A stretch of 14,363 nt of DNA from Gammaproteobacteria bacterium. GTDB taxonomy: Bacteria; Pseudomonadota; Gammaproteobacteria; Enterobacterales; Kangiellaceae. Made by a program: the position numbers and the translations under genes. The stretch's first letter is position 1; each line of letters starts with the position of its first letter. The notes beneath the pieces are model-generated. The model did not search any database and had not been told where the DNA came from. It saw only the letters and a program-made list of their open reading frames with translations. Location of the stretch: positions 47,809-62,171 of the forward strand of contig NVTT01000003.1 of the NCBI GenBank assembly GCA_002401655.1. Direction: 5' to 3'. Below, in pieces: positions 7,215 to 14,350 of this stretch.

Positions 7215-8603
7215 TTAGATCAGTAAAACGCTAATTCCCGTAATCAAGACAATACCAATAATATTGAGTGCAAATCCTGTTTTAACCATTTGTTGTATAT
7301 TGACCTGTTCACTTCCGTAAACTATGGCATTGGGAGCCGTTGCAACGGGTAGCATAAACGCACAACTTGCGCTCATCGCTGCTGGTACCATCAGAATTGC
7401 GGGGTCAATTTCTGCGGTTAATGCTGCAGCCGCCAATATTGGCATTAATAGCGCAGTCGTTGCGGTATTGCTGGTCATTTCTGTCATAAATGTGACGATT
7501 AGTGCGATAAGAGCAGTTAGAACAATTACCGGAAGCAATACGAAACTAGTTAGATATTCGCCAAGAATTTGACTTAGTCCGCTGGCACCAAAAGCTTTAG
7601 CAATACAAATACCACCAGCAAACAATAGTAGAACGCCCCAAGGGATACGGTTTGCATGCTCCCAGTTAAGTAAACGTCCCGTCTGCCTGTCTGTACTATT
7701 CTTCATACCATCAGGGATAATGAAAAGAGCAATACAAGCAAGCAGTGCGATACTGGCATCGTTTGCGCTAGTAAACGCGGTTAATTCACTCCAGCCACCA
7801 AAAGGCGCTTTTCGAGTAATCCACAATGTTGCAGTAATTAAAAATACGATTAATACTCGTTTTTCAATACTTGTCCATTCGCCGGTAGTCGGAACGCTAA
7901 TTTTAGCATTTAGACTCAGATTTTTAGTGATCCAAAGCATGGCTATAGGAATGAAAATAACCACTAACGGTACACCCCATTTCATCCAATCAATAAAGCC
8001 AAGCTCTTGCCCTGTTGCTTCAGCATAAGTTGACATAAATAGTGCGTTAGGAGGTGTGCCTATGGGGGTTCCGATACCGCCGATACTGGCGGAGTAAGCA
8101 ATTCCAAGTAAAAGGGCAACTGTAAGTTTTTTATCATTACTCGATTCAACCGTGGCTAATGCGACGGGTAGTAACATGAGAGTTGTGGCGGTATTAGAAA
8201 TCCACATGCTTAATAACGCGGAAGCAATCATAAATCCAAATATTAGGCGTCTAGGAGAGTCGCCACCGACTAAATTAACCATTAATAACGCAATTCTTTT
8301 GTGTGCACCAGAGTAAGACATCGATTGAGACAGAATAAATCCACCCAATAACAGTAGGATTAGAGGATGTCCGTAGGCTTGCGCTATTTCAGAACTGGTT
8401 AAAACGCCCGTTAGGTTAAAAACAACTAGCGGGATTAAAGAAGTGACAGGAATCGGGATCGGTTCAAAGACCCACCACAGTGCGCAAAGTAGCGTGGTGG
8501 TCGCAACAATTATCACCGAGGATTCAACGTTTAAACTTTTCATTAATATAAATAATGCAAAGGAAAGCAGAGGCGCTCCCCATAAAACAACATTTTTTAC
8601 CAT
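7215..8603 (-). CDS. DASS/SLC13 family sodium:dicarboxylate-type symporter
   Basis: A 462-residue inner-membrane protein with some eleven to twelve hydrophobic segments. It carries the two Ser-Asn-Thr motifs of the divalent anion:sodium symporter family: MWISNTATTLMLLP (SNT at 136-138) and TEMTSNTATTALLMP (SNT at 378-380). These sit in the two inverted repeat halves and bind sodium and carboxylate in VcINDY. GIGTPIGTPPNALF (177-189) and LPVATAPNAIVYG (418-430) are further family blocks. Import of succinate, malate, fumarate or a related di- or tricarboxylate driven by sodium is the likely role, but substrate cannot be fixed from sequence; sulfate or tartrate transporters share this fold. The start is supported by GAGAGTGA seven bases upstream. 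It is divergent from the PilZ gene across a 203-base gap. Confidence 0.9.
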   Translation of the reverse strand: MVKNVVLWGAPLLSFALFILMKSLNVESSVIIVATTTLLCALWWVFEPIPIPVTSLIPLVVFNLTGVLTSSEIAQAYGHPLILLLLGGFILSQSMSYSGAHKRIALLMVNLVGGDSPRRLIFGFMIASALLSMWISNTATTLMLLPVALATVESSNDKKLTVALLLGIAYSASIGGIGTPIGTPPNALFMSTYAEATGQELGFIDWMKWGVPLVVIFIPIAMLWITKNLSLNAKISVPTTGEWTSIEKRVLIVFLITATLWITRKAPFGGWSELTAFTSANDASIALLACIALFIIPDGMKNSTDRQTGRLLNWEHANRIPWGVLLLFAGGICIAKAFGASGLSQILGEYLTSFVLLPVIVLTALIALIVTFMTEMTSNTATTALLMPILAAAALTAEIDPAILMVPAAMSASCAFMLPVATAPNAIVYGSEQVNIQQMVKTGFALNIIGIVLITGISVLLI

Positions 8604-8664
8604 CGAATCACTCTCTTTTATCTCTTACCGCAATGGGCTTAAAAACATTGAATTTTATTGCCGT

Positions 8665-8691
8665 TTGAAATTGTTAGTCTACACTTATACT
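8665..8691 (+). promoter_or_regulatory. Possible sigma-70 promoter for the PilZ gene
   Basis: TTGAAA (8665-8670) and TATACT (8686-8691) are good elements but spaced by only 15 bases, so strength is doubtful. A start near 8698 would leave a leader of about 110 bases. The -10 lies inside the palindrome 8683-8695. Confidence 0.3.
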
Positions 8692-8712
8692 AAGTAGGTG
8701 TACGTTAGGTGT
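8683..8712. promoter_or_regulatory. Palindrome plus direct repeat, candidate operator
   Basis: ACTTA-TAC-TAAGT (8683-8695) is a perfect interrupted palindrome. It is joined to two copies of TAGGTGT (8695-8701 and 8706-8712) with an 11-base period, about one helical turn. The cluster lies in the divergent gap between the transporter and PilZ genes and overlaps the candidate -10. A tandem-binding regulator is an inference. Confidence 0.35.
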
Positions 8713-8806
8713 GTTTAATAATTTACGTGATTATAAACCTAGATTAAAAGAATAACAGATATAGAAGAGAAACACATAATGTGGGGAAAAGAATGCAGGT
8801 AGAAGA

Positions 8807-9457
8807 ATGGAAGTAGAAGAACTTGGTTTAGCGGTTGGTGATAAAATGCAGATCCAGATTGGCGATAACGTTGACCAACGTTTCCCCGTGTCTTTTATTG
8901 GCATTCAACCGAAAGGTAGTGTCATTATTTCGGCACCCAAAACCGGTAAAGATAAAATTCTATTTTTACGCGAAGGGCAAAATGTCACTTTGCGTTTTAT
9001 GGTAAAAAATGTGGTTTCTGGGTTTTCTACGAGAGTCAAATTAACTCGTGGTCAGCCTTACCCTTATTTGCATTTAGATATTCCTAGTGATATTCAAACA
9101 GTTGAAGTAAGAAAGGAGGTTCGGGTAGAAACGGATATTAGTGCAACGATTATCAATAAAACGCATGAATCGCCAGCATTGACGACTCGAGTGCTTAATA
9201 TGAGTTGTTCTGGTATGAGAATTATTTCCACTACAAAAATTGCAAAACTCAATAATAAAGTGAACATCACTATGCCTCTCATCATTCATGATGTTGAACG
9301 ATTAGTGACGATGGATTGTGATGTAAGTTATGTAAAAGACGATGAAGAGCCAGAAAATGTATATGGTCTCAATATTGACGATATTGATGATGACGACGAA
9401 TTAGTTCTTAGGGGCTATATTTATCAAGAATTGTTACGTGGACTCCATATGATTTAG
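8807..9457 (+). CDS. YcgR/FlgZ-like PilZ-domain c-di-GMP effector, flagellar brake
   Basis: A 216-residue cytoplasmic protein with the two-domain YcgR layout. The N-terminal beta domain (~5-95, with KDKILFLREGQNVTLRFM) is followed by a PilZ domain. The c-di-GMP motif RxxxR is present as RKEVR (102-106). The second motif reads NMSCSG (131-136), so N replaces the usual D of D/NxSxxG. YcgR (enterics) and FlgZ (Pseudomonas) bind the flagellar motor when c-di-GMP is high and slow or bias it. In Pseudomonas flgZ sits next to flgMN; here it is beside them but on the opposite strand, converging on flgN across 80 bases. ATG 8807 is the only ATG or GTG in frame before an upstream stop at 8777, with AGG eight bases before it. 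The tail is very acidic (DIDDDDE). Confidence 0.85.
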   Translation: MEVEELGLAVGDKMQIQIGDNVDQRFPVSFIGIQPKGSVIISAPKTGKDKILFLREGQNVTLRFMVKNVVSGFSTRVKLTRGQPYPYLHLDIPSDIQTVEVRKEVRVETDISATIINKTHESPALTTRVLNMSCSGMRIISTTKIAKLNNKVNITMPLIIHDVERLVTMDCDVSYVKDDEEPENVYGLNIDDIDDDDELVLRGYIYQELLRGLHMI

Positions 9458-9537
9458 TTTCCAACTCAAATTGAAGCTAAAGTAAAAGTTAAAGATGATT
9501 TTAAAATACCTAATTCAACAACCTCAGATTAAATAAA

Positions 9538-10047
9538 CTAGGCAATCAATGAGCGCCCCTGGTGTTGAACTAAACTACGATTCCCTTCACTATTGTATAA
9601 ATTGTTGTCTGGATCAAAGCCTTTTATTAGATTGAATGTTCTCTTAGTCGACGTTGTTATTAGCTGTACAATTTTCGAGTTCACTTCATTTTTAAAATTG
9701 CACTCACCGACCAACTCAATTAATTCTTCCCAACTGGTTTTTAACTCGACATTATTTAGGCAAAAAACGCGCGCTTTATTTAGTTTACCAAGAGCTGACT
9801 CTTTTATAGGTGTGATTTTACTGTTAGATAATTGACCATCAAACTCTTGCTGAGAGACTGCTTGTGACGGAATCGGTTGCTCATTAATTTGATTAACCAA
9901 AATATTTTTTTCAGAAACCAATTTCTCTAAACTCGTATAGTCTCTTTTTTCCAAGGCCTTTTGCTCATTTTCTAAAATATCATTCAGTTGTTGGTATGAC
10001 GCTAACCAAAGATTGATGAATGTTTTAAACTCTTGTATTTTATTCAT
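9538..10047 (-). CDS. flgN: FlgN, export chaperone for hook-associated proteins
   Basis: A 169-residue, mostly helical protein. FlgN is a cytoplasmic chaperone that holds FlgK and FlgL and brings them to the flagellar type III export gate. The protein has the long N-terminal coiled helix (residues ~5-60, with ENEQKALEKRDYTSLEKLVSEKN) and a second helical segment. It ends with LYNSEGNRSLVQHQGRSLIA, a tail style common in FlgN of polar-flagellum systems. Family sequence conservation is low, so the call leans on position just after flgM and on this tail. AGGA lies about eight bases before the ATG. It is the last gene of the flgA-flgM-flgN run; no clear terminator is visible in the 80 bases beyond it. 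Confidence 0.85.
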   Translation of the reverse strand: MNKIQEFKTFINLWLASYQQLNDILENEQKALEKRDYTSLEKLVSEKNILVNQINEQPIPSQAVSQQEFDGQLSNSKITPIKESALGKLNKARVFCLNNVELKTSWEELIELVGECNFKNEVNSKIVQLITTSTKRTFNLIKGFDPDNNLYNSEGNRSLVQHQGRSLIA

Positions 10048-10130
10048 TATGGTATCCTGATGTTTTTATTGTTCAATTATTTGTATTGAAAGCTAGCAAA
10101 AAATAACAATCTATTAATGTAAACCTAAGT

Positions 10131-10451
10131 CTAATAAGCTGATTCAAAATCTAATAGTTTATTGGCAACTTGTACGTATTCTATTTCGTATTTTCCGTTA
10201 CTTAGTTTTTCCTTAATTGGAGAAACTCGATCGGGATCTAACGCAGGTGCCGTCTTCATTTGATTCACCAGTCGACTAATTTGGCCTGCAAGACCAGTTA
10301 ATTCAACGGAATCTTCATCTGAGCTGGAAATGCTAGCGCTTTTGTCTTTTGCGCTGCTTTTTTTCGCACTAGACGATTTTTTCGTACTTGAGGCGCTGCC
10401 TAGCAATATTTTTGCTTGACCTGCATCTATATTTCTAACGTCAATTACCAT
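10131..10451 (-). CDS. flgM: FlgM, anti-sigma-28 factor
   Basis: FlgM binds FliA (sigma-28) and blocks late flagellar genes until it is secreted through the finished hook-basal body. The 106-residue protein has the expected disordered N-terminal half, here strongly Ser/Lys-rich (residues ~18-48). The conserved C-terminal sigma-binding helices follow: DSVELTGLAGQISRLV, then DPDRVSPIKEKLSNGKYEI and a final VANKLLDFE. No strong Shine-Dalgarno site precedes the ATG (GGA is about 12 bases away), so expression may be low. It lies 91 bases after flgA and 83 bases before flgN. I looked for a sigma-28 promoter in the 91-base gap and found none that fits. Confidence 0.93.
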   Translation of the reverse strand: MVIDVRNIDAGQAKILLGSASSTKKSSSAKKSSAKDKSASISSSDEDSVELTGLAGQISRLVNQMKTAPALDPDRVSPIKEKLSNGKYEIEYVQVANKLLDFESAY

Positions 10452-10542
10452 TTAAATAGTTTTCCAAAATTGTTTTAGTCTTAATTCGTATCTTTCATCC
10501 AAGTCGTAAAATAACAAAGGTGTCTTCGACTAGTTTCTTAGG

Positions 10543-11295
10543 TCAGTTTGCTAATAGAACTTGTGCTTTATTTCTGCCGACAACCGTACCGTCAAATATA
10601 CGTCGAGATTTAAAGTTTCTTAATCTAACGGTTTCTCCAACCGAGGCATCGGCTAACGCTTCCGCTTCTAAGTTGATACTAAAATACTTAGAGCCTGCGC
10701 TTACGCTAACTTTATGACCTTTGCAAATCATACAAATATTATTCATATAAATGATCGAACCGGCTCGGATAAACCTTCGAGCGCTGGTCATCACTACTTG
10801 GCTATTATCGATTGCCGGTTGTTTTCTAAAATTATTGACCTGTACTCGTTTATAGCTAAGATCTTGTAACGATATAAGCTTTCCTTTTGCCAGAGAATTG
10901 CTCGCTATAACCACGGTCTGAAAATGATATTTAGAAGCTGAGATAAAAATTTTCCACGGCACTGGACCATTACAGCTTACACCAATATTTATTTTTCCAT
11001 ATGATTTAGAACCTTGTGGTAAAAATGCTAATAATGGTTGTTCGCATTTTTTTAATTTTAACCTTGGATCTAAACGACCAATATTGAGCTCTACGTCACT
11101 TGTATCGGCAGAGTTTGTCATTTCCTCAAGGAAAATCTTTGCCGTATTTCTAATGTTGGCTAGATTTTCATATTGTGCAATACCATTTGCAATTGCAAAG
11201 TTAGTAGATAGGATTGATGACACAATAATCATCAATGAAATGCCTGAAATTGCTGGGTTAACTGTCCGCTGGATTGTTTTTACAATAAAATTCAT
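10543..11295 (-). CDS. flgA: FlgA, periplasmic P-ring assembly chaperone
   Basis: FlgA helps FlgI assemble into the P ring around the rod in the periplasm. The 250-residue protein begins with a basic region and a hydrophobic segment (residues ~14-36) ending AIANG, a Sec signal peptide. The family pattern GRLDPRLKLKKCEQPL (73-88) and IGVSCNGPVPWKIFIS (104-119) includes the Cys pair C84/C108. The SAF domain follows from ~130, and the end GETVRLRNFKSRRIFDGTVVG is typical. A CMIC (188-191) lies in the loop before the last conserved strands; I believe this CxxC occurs in other gammaproteobacterial FlgA proteins, though not all. AGGAC precedes the ATG by six bases. A sigma-54 promoter at 11432-11417 reads toward it. 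Confidence 0.93.
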   Translation of the reverse strand: MNFIVKTIQRTVNPAISGISLMIIVSSILSTNFAIANGIAQYENLANIRNTAKIFLEEMTNSADTSDVELNIGRLDPRLKLKKCEQPLLAFLPQGSKSYGKINIGVSCNGPVPWKIFISASKYHFQTVVIASNSLAKGKLISLQDLSYKRVQVNNFRKQPAIDNSQVVMTSARRFIRAGSIIYMNNICMICKGHKVSVSAGSKYFSINLEAEALADASVGETVRLRNFKSRRIFDGTVVGRNKAQVLLAN

Positions 11296-11340
11296 CTTTG
11301 TCCTACGTCCTCTATTATCTTTACTATACTTAATGCAATT

Positions 11341-11355
11341 GGTGGTCTGGTTGTA
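11341..11355 (+). promoter_or_regulatory. Weak sigma-54-like element before cheV
   Basis: TTGGTGGTCTGGTTGTA has GG-N10-GT: the -24 GG is present but the -12 carries GT instead of the near-invariant GC. A start near 11365 would suit cheV. I rate it as a candidate only. Confidence 0.25.
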
Positions 11356-11416
11356 ACCTATTTGCTTGGTCAGACTAGTTATCTAGATTTCTTACCTAAG
11401 CTATATACGAAGATCT

Positions 11417-11432
11417 AGCAACTAATATGCCA
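11417..11432 (-). promoter_or_regulatory. Sigma-54 promoter for flgA-flgM-flgN
   Basis: Read on the minus strand, TGGCAT-ATTAG-TTGCT has the exact GG-N10-GC spacing of a -24/-12 promoter (consensus TGGCACG-N4-TTGCW). The start would be near 11406, giving flgA a leader of about 110 bases. It lies only nine bases from the cheV ribosome site, inside the divergent cheV leader. Confidence 0.7.
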
Positions 11433-11454
11433 GAACAGAAAAGAGGGTGTGAAA

Positions 11455-12381
11455 ATGTCTAGTATTCTCGATACCGTTAATCAAAGAACTCAAATGGTGG
11501 GACAGAATCGACTTGAGCTTTTAATGTTTAGGTTAGCTGGAAAACAGCTGTACGGGATTAATGTGTTTAAAGTACGAGAAGTGATTCAATGTCCAAAACT
11601 AACCACTATGCCTCAATGTCATCCAGTTGTAAGAGGTATTGCGCAAATAAGAGGTAAGGCTATTTCTGTCATTGATTTAAGTATGGCTGTTGGCGGTCCT
11701 TCTTTAGGCGATGTAGAAACATGTTTTGTCATTATTGCTGAATATAATCGTCGAGTACAAGGGTTTTTGGTTAACTCGGTTGAAAGAATCGTTAATATGA
11801 ATTGGAGTGAGATTCATCCACCGCCTCCAGGCTCAGGTGATAGCCATTATTTAACAGCGGTCACAAATATCGATAATAAACTAGTAGAGATCATCGATGT
11901 AGAGAAGGTATTGTCTGAAATAACGCCCAATAACCAGACCGTAAGTGAGGAAATTATTGAACAAACTCAGGGCATTGCACCAAAAGATAAGTTATTGCTA
12001 ATTGCTGATGATTCATCTGTCGCCCGTAGTCAAGTGAGACGAACCGTCGAACAGTTGGGTTTTGTAACTAAAATTTTTAAAGACGGACAAGAGTGCTTGA
12101 ACTATTTAGAAGATCTTGTCGCCGATGGCAAAAATGTCGACGATGAAGTGCTTATGCTTATATCTGATATTGAAATGCCTGAGATGGATGGATATACGTT
12201 AACCTCCGAAATTCGTAGCAATGACAAACTAAAAGGCATGTTTGTAATGTTACATACATCGCTAAGTGGAGTGTTTAATGAAGCGATGGTCGAGAAGGTT
12301 GGTGCAAATGATTTCATACCTAAATTTAACCCTGATGAACTGGCTAAAGCGGTTCAAAGGCGAATGGATTTGGACGATTAA
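11455..12381 (+). CDS. cheV: CheV, chemotaxis coupling protein with receiver domain
   Basis: CheV joins chemoreceptors to CheA like CheW, and its phosphorylatable receiver tunes the array. From ATG 11455 (308 residues) the N-terminal two-fifths is a CheW domain (FRLAGKQLYGINVFKVREVI, VRGIAQIRGKAISVIDL). The C-terminal part is a CheY-like receiver: the acidic pair in LLIADDSS, the phosphoacceptor D238 in LISDIEMPEMDGYT, T268 in MLHTS, and K290 in FIPKFNPDE. I prefer ATG 11455 because AAGAGGG lies seven bases before it; the in-frame GTG at 11449 would be only one base from that site. PPPPGSGDSHYLTAV fits the CheV subgroup. It is followed 54 bases later by cheR in the same direction, without a visible terminator between them. 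Confidence 0.95.
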   Translation: MSSILDTVNQRTQMVGQNRLELLMFRLAGKQLYGINVFKVREVIQCPKLTTMPQCHPVVRGIAQIRGKAISVIDLSMAVGGPSLGDVETCFVIIAEYNRRVQGFLVNSVERIVNMNWSEIHPPPPGSGDSHYLTAVTNIDNKLVEIIDVEKVLSEITPNNQTVSEEIIEQTQGIAPKDKLLLIADDSSVARSQVRRTVEQLGFVTKIFKDGQECLNYLEDLVADGKNVDDEVLMLISDIEMPEMDGYTLTSEIRSNDKLKGMFVMLHTSLSGVFNEAMVEKVGANDFIPKFNPDELAKAVQRRMDLDD

Positions 12382-12435
12382 TAAAAATGGCTTTTAACTA
12401 AATTTACTAGATCACAAGACGGAACAGTATTATTT

Positions 12436-13239
12436 ATGGAAATTTCTGCCTCTGATTATGATAGGTTTAAAAATCTTTTAGAGCGTAAAAGCGGAATTTT
12501 GCTAGGCGATAGTAAGCAATACTTAGTATCAAGTAGGCTCGCTAATTTCTTAAAGGAATCTAATATATCTTCTTTAGCGGATTTGTTGGATCAAATAGAG
12601 CGACCTTCCAATAGCCAGCTCTTACAAAAAGTCATTGATCGAATGACAACCAATGAAACCTTATGGTTTCGAGATAGTTATCCTTTTGAATATATGAAAA
12701 AAACGCTAATCCCAGAGTTTAGCAAAAAAGGATCGTTTAAAATTTGGTGTGCAGCTTGCTCTTCCGGGCAAGAACCCTTTTCCTTAGCTATGTTACTAGA
12801 CGAGTCGGGAACATTTCATAATGGCAATATTATAGCGACTGATTTGTCGAGCCGAATATTAGACAAAGCGGAACAAGGCATATATCAAGATATCGAATTA
12901 AAAAGGGGATTACCTCAAGATAAATTAAAAAAATATTTTGACTCAGTTGATTCCAATAACTGGCAAATTAAATCTAAATTGCGCAATAAAATCCGTTATC
13001 AATCAATGAACTTGTTGAATGCTCCTTTTAATTTAGGGAAATTTGAAATTATCTTTTGTAGAAATGTTCTCATTTATTTCTCTCAAGAAAATAAAACCAA
13101 AGTATTAAATGGATTAATTGACAGTTTAAAGCCTGGAGGGTACTTGTTTCTGGGCGCTTCAGAATCACTTACCAGAGACTGTAAAAAAATGGATATGATT
13201 CGATGTAATCCAGGTCTGGTTTATCAAAAGCCTATTTAG
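12436..13239 (+). CDS. cheR: CheR, chemoreceptor glutamate methyltransferase
   Basis: CheR methylates specific glutamates of chemoreceptors with S-adenosylmethionine and opposes CheB, giving adaptation. The 267-residue protein is of normal length. It has the N-terminal helical domain (1-70), MTTNETLWFRD (70-80), the SAM-binding loop IWCAACSSGQEPFSLAM (103-119), ATDLSSRILDKAEQGIY (134-150), and FEIIFCRNVLIYF (203-215). LKPGGYLFLGASES closes the Rossmann core. No extra tetratricopeptide domain is attached, so it is the plain chemotaxis type. The Shine-Dalgarno site is poor (CGGAAC about ten bases upstream), so it may be coupled to cheV. A likely terminator lies about 95 bases downstream. Confidence 0.95.
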   Translation: MEISASDYDRFKNLLERKSGILLGDSKQYLVSSRLANFLKESNISSLADLLDQIERPSNSQLLQKVIDRMTTNETLWFRDSYPFEYMKKTLIPEFSKKGSFKIWCAACSSGQEPFSLAMLLDESGTFHNGNIIATDLSSRILDKAEQGIYQDIELKRGLPQDKLKKYFDSVDSNNWQIKSKLRNKIRYQSMNLLNAPFNLGKFEIIFCRNVLIYFSQENKTKVLNGLIDSLKPGGYLFLGASESLTRDCKKMDMIRCNPGLVYQKPI

Positions 13240-13252
13240 CTATTATATAAAG

Positions 13253-13271
13253 TTAATCTAAAACAGATTAA
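13253..13271 (+). repeat. Small hairpin after cheR
   Basis: TTAATCT (13253-13259) and AGATTAA (13265-13271) form a perfect 7-bp stem with a 5-base loop, 14 bases beyond the cheR stop. There is no T-tract, so it is more likely a 3'-end stabilising stem than a terminator. Confidence 0.35.
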
Positions 13272-13334
13272 TCTATCGCTCTGAACAGCACCCTTTTATT
13301 TTAAACTATTACTACCTGTGGTAATTCTTTGCGG

Positions 13335-13360
13335 TAATGGCTTGCCGTTATTCTTATTTT
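13335..13360 (+). terminator. Probable Rho-independent terminator of cheVR
   Basis: TAATGG-CTTG-CCGTTA (13335-13350) forms a 6-bp stem with one wobble pair and a 4-base loop, followed by TTCTTATTTT (13351-13360). It separates cheR from the flgB promoter. The stem is short, hence moderate confidence. Confidence 0.5.
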
Positions 13361-13363
13361 GTA

Positions 13364-13392
13364 TGAAAGATAATTCCTAAATTCATCTTTCA
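13364..13392. promoter_or_regulatory. Inverted repeat upstream of the flgB promoter, candidate activator site
   Basis: TGAAAGAT (13364-13371) and ATCTTTCA (13385-13392) form a perfect 8-bp dyad with a 13-base spacer, 50 to 78 bases before the -24 element. Sigma-54 promoters need an enhancer-bound activator; whether FlrC/FleR-type proteins bind here is inference. Confidence 0.3.
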
Positions 13393-13441
13393 CTTAGCTA
13401 CAACCTCAACAATCTCAACCTTTAGCAATATTTTATTCAAT

Positions 13442-13457
13442 TGGCACATGAATTGCA
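13442..13457 (+). promoter_or_regulatory. Sigma-54 promoter of the flgB operon
   Basis: TGGCAC-ATGAA-TTGCA matches the -24/-12 consensus TGGCACG-N4-TTGCW at all positions except G7, with GG-N10-GC spacing exact. A start near 13468 gives flgB a leader of about 60 bases. Confidence 0.85.
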
Positions 13458-13529
13458 TTTTTGATTTTAATCGGCTGTTTTAGTCGAGATAGAATTTAAA
13501 TATTTAAACTTTTAATGTAGCGAAAAAAT

Positions 13530-13928
13530 ATGGCAATTAACTTTAATAATGCATTAGGCATACATGAATCTGCATTGCACTTGAAAGCAGTGCGAGCAGA
13601 AGTGCTTGCTAATAATTTAGCTAATGCTGATACACCAAATTTTAAGGCAAGAGACATTGATTTTCATCAAGCACTAATTAATCAACAATCTAAAATGAAT
13701 TCCAGCTTACATAAGACTCATTTTAATCATATTGATTCTAAGGTCGGTGGCGAAATTCCAGGACTCTCTTATCGAATACCATTGCAACCTGACACAGGTG
13801 ATGGTAATACGGTTGAAGCTCAAATTGAACAAACTAAATTTGCCGAAAATGCTATGCAGTACCAAGCCAGTTTAACCTTCTTAACTGGTCGTATTAAAGG
13901 TTTACTTAGCGCTATTAAAGGCGAATAG
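13530..13928 (+). CDS. flgB: FlgB, flagellar proximal rod protein
   Basis: FlgB is exported by the flagellar type III system and forms the first part of the rod that joins the MS ring to the drive shaft. The 132-residue protein has the N-terminal rod/hook motif: a helix, then VLANNLANADTPNFKARDIDF (the ANNLANADTPNFK signature). A variable centre follows, then the C-terminal helix (TKFAENAMQYQASLTFLTGRIKGLLSAIKG) that packs against the N-terminal one. It is the first gene after the sigma-54 promoter and thus leads the flgBC... rod/hook operon. Its Shine-Dalgarno site is poor (only GCGAAAAAAT before the ATG). flgC starts 14 bases after its stop. Confidence 0.96.
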   Translation: MAINFNNALGIHESALHLKAVRAEVLANNLANADTPNFKARDIDFHQALINQQSKMNSSLHKTHFNHIDSKVGGEIPGLSYRIPLQPDTGDGNTVEAQIEQTKFAENAMQYQASLTFLTGRIKGLLSAIKGE

Positions 13929-13942
13929 GATAGGGGAATTAT

Positions 13943-14350
13943 ATGAGTTTATATGACATTTTTAATGTAAGCGGTTCCGCTATGTCAGCTCAGACGGTGC
14001 GTCTAAATACAACGGCTAGTAACATTGCGAATGCTGATAGTGTGGCAAGCAGTAGTGGTGAAGCTTACAAAGCGCGCCATCCCGTATTTTCAACTGTTCT
14101 AAGAAATGCAGGACAAGTTTCAGCAGGTGTGAAAGTTGTTGGTATCGTCGAGAGTCGTGCCGCGCCTATCGCTAGATATGAGCCAAACAATCCTTTAGCC
14201 GATAAAGGCGGATATGTTTACGCCCCGAACGTTAGTTTAGTCGAGGAAATGGCTAATATGATTTCGGCTTCACGCTCATACCAATCAAATGTACAGGTTG
14301 CCAATATGACTAAAAACCTCATTAGTCGAACCTTAACGCTTGGTCAATAG
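13943..14350 (+). CDS. flgC: FlgC, flagellar proximal rod protein
   Basis: FlgC is the second proximal rod subunit, exported by the flagellar type III system. The 135-residue protein is complete. It starts MSLYDIFNVSGSAMSAQ, with the rod signature LNTTASNIANADS at ~22-34. The centre has VGIVESRAAPIARYEPNNPLADKGGYV, a block typical of FlgC. The C-terminal helix reads SLVEEMANMISASRSYQSNVQ. A strong AGGATAGGGG ribosome site ends six bases before the ATG, unlike flgB. Only 13 bases remain in the window after the stop; flgD would be expected next. Confidence 0.97.
   Translation: MSLYDIFNVSGSAMSAQTVRLNTTASNIANADSVASSSGEAYKARHPVFSTVLRNAGQVSAGVKVVGIVESRAAPIARYEPNNPLADKGGYVYAPNVSLVEEMANMISASRSYQSNVQVANMTKNLISRTLTLGQ

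Noticed and set aside
7324..8028. Open frames antisense to the transporter gene
   Set aside because: Mirror frames of a hydrophobic membrane protein; no ribosome sites, no recognisable product.
9074..9289. Minus-strand open frames inside the PilZ gene
   Set aside because: Two overlapping shadow frames of a well-supported coding gene, with no family signature.
10452..10542. Sigma-28 promoter for flgM
   Set aside because: TAAG and GTCGAAGA stretches occur but spacing and the GCCGATAA-like -10 do not fit.
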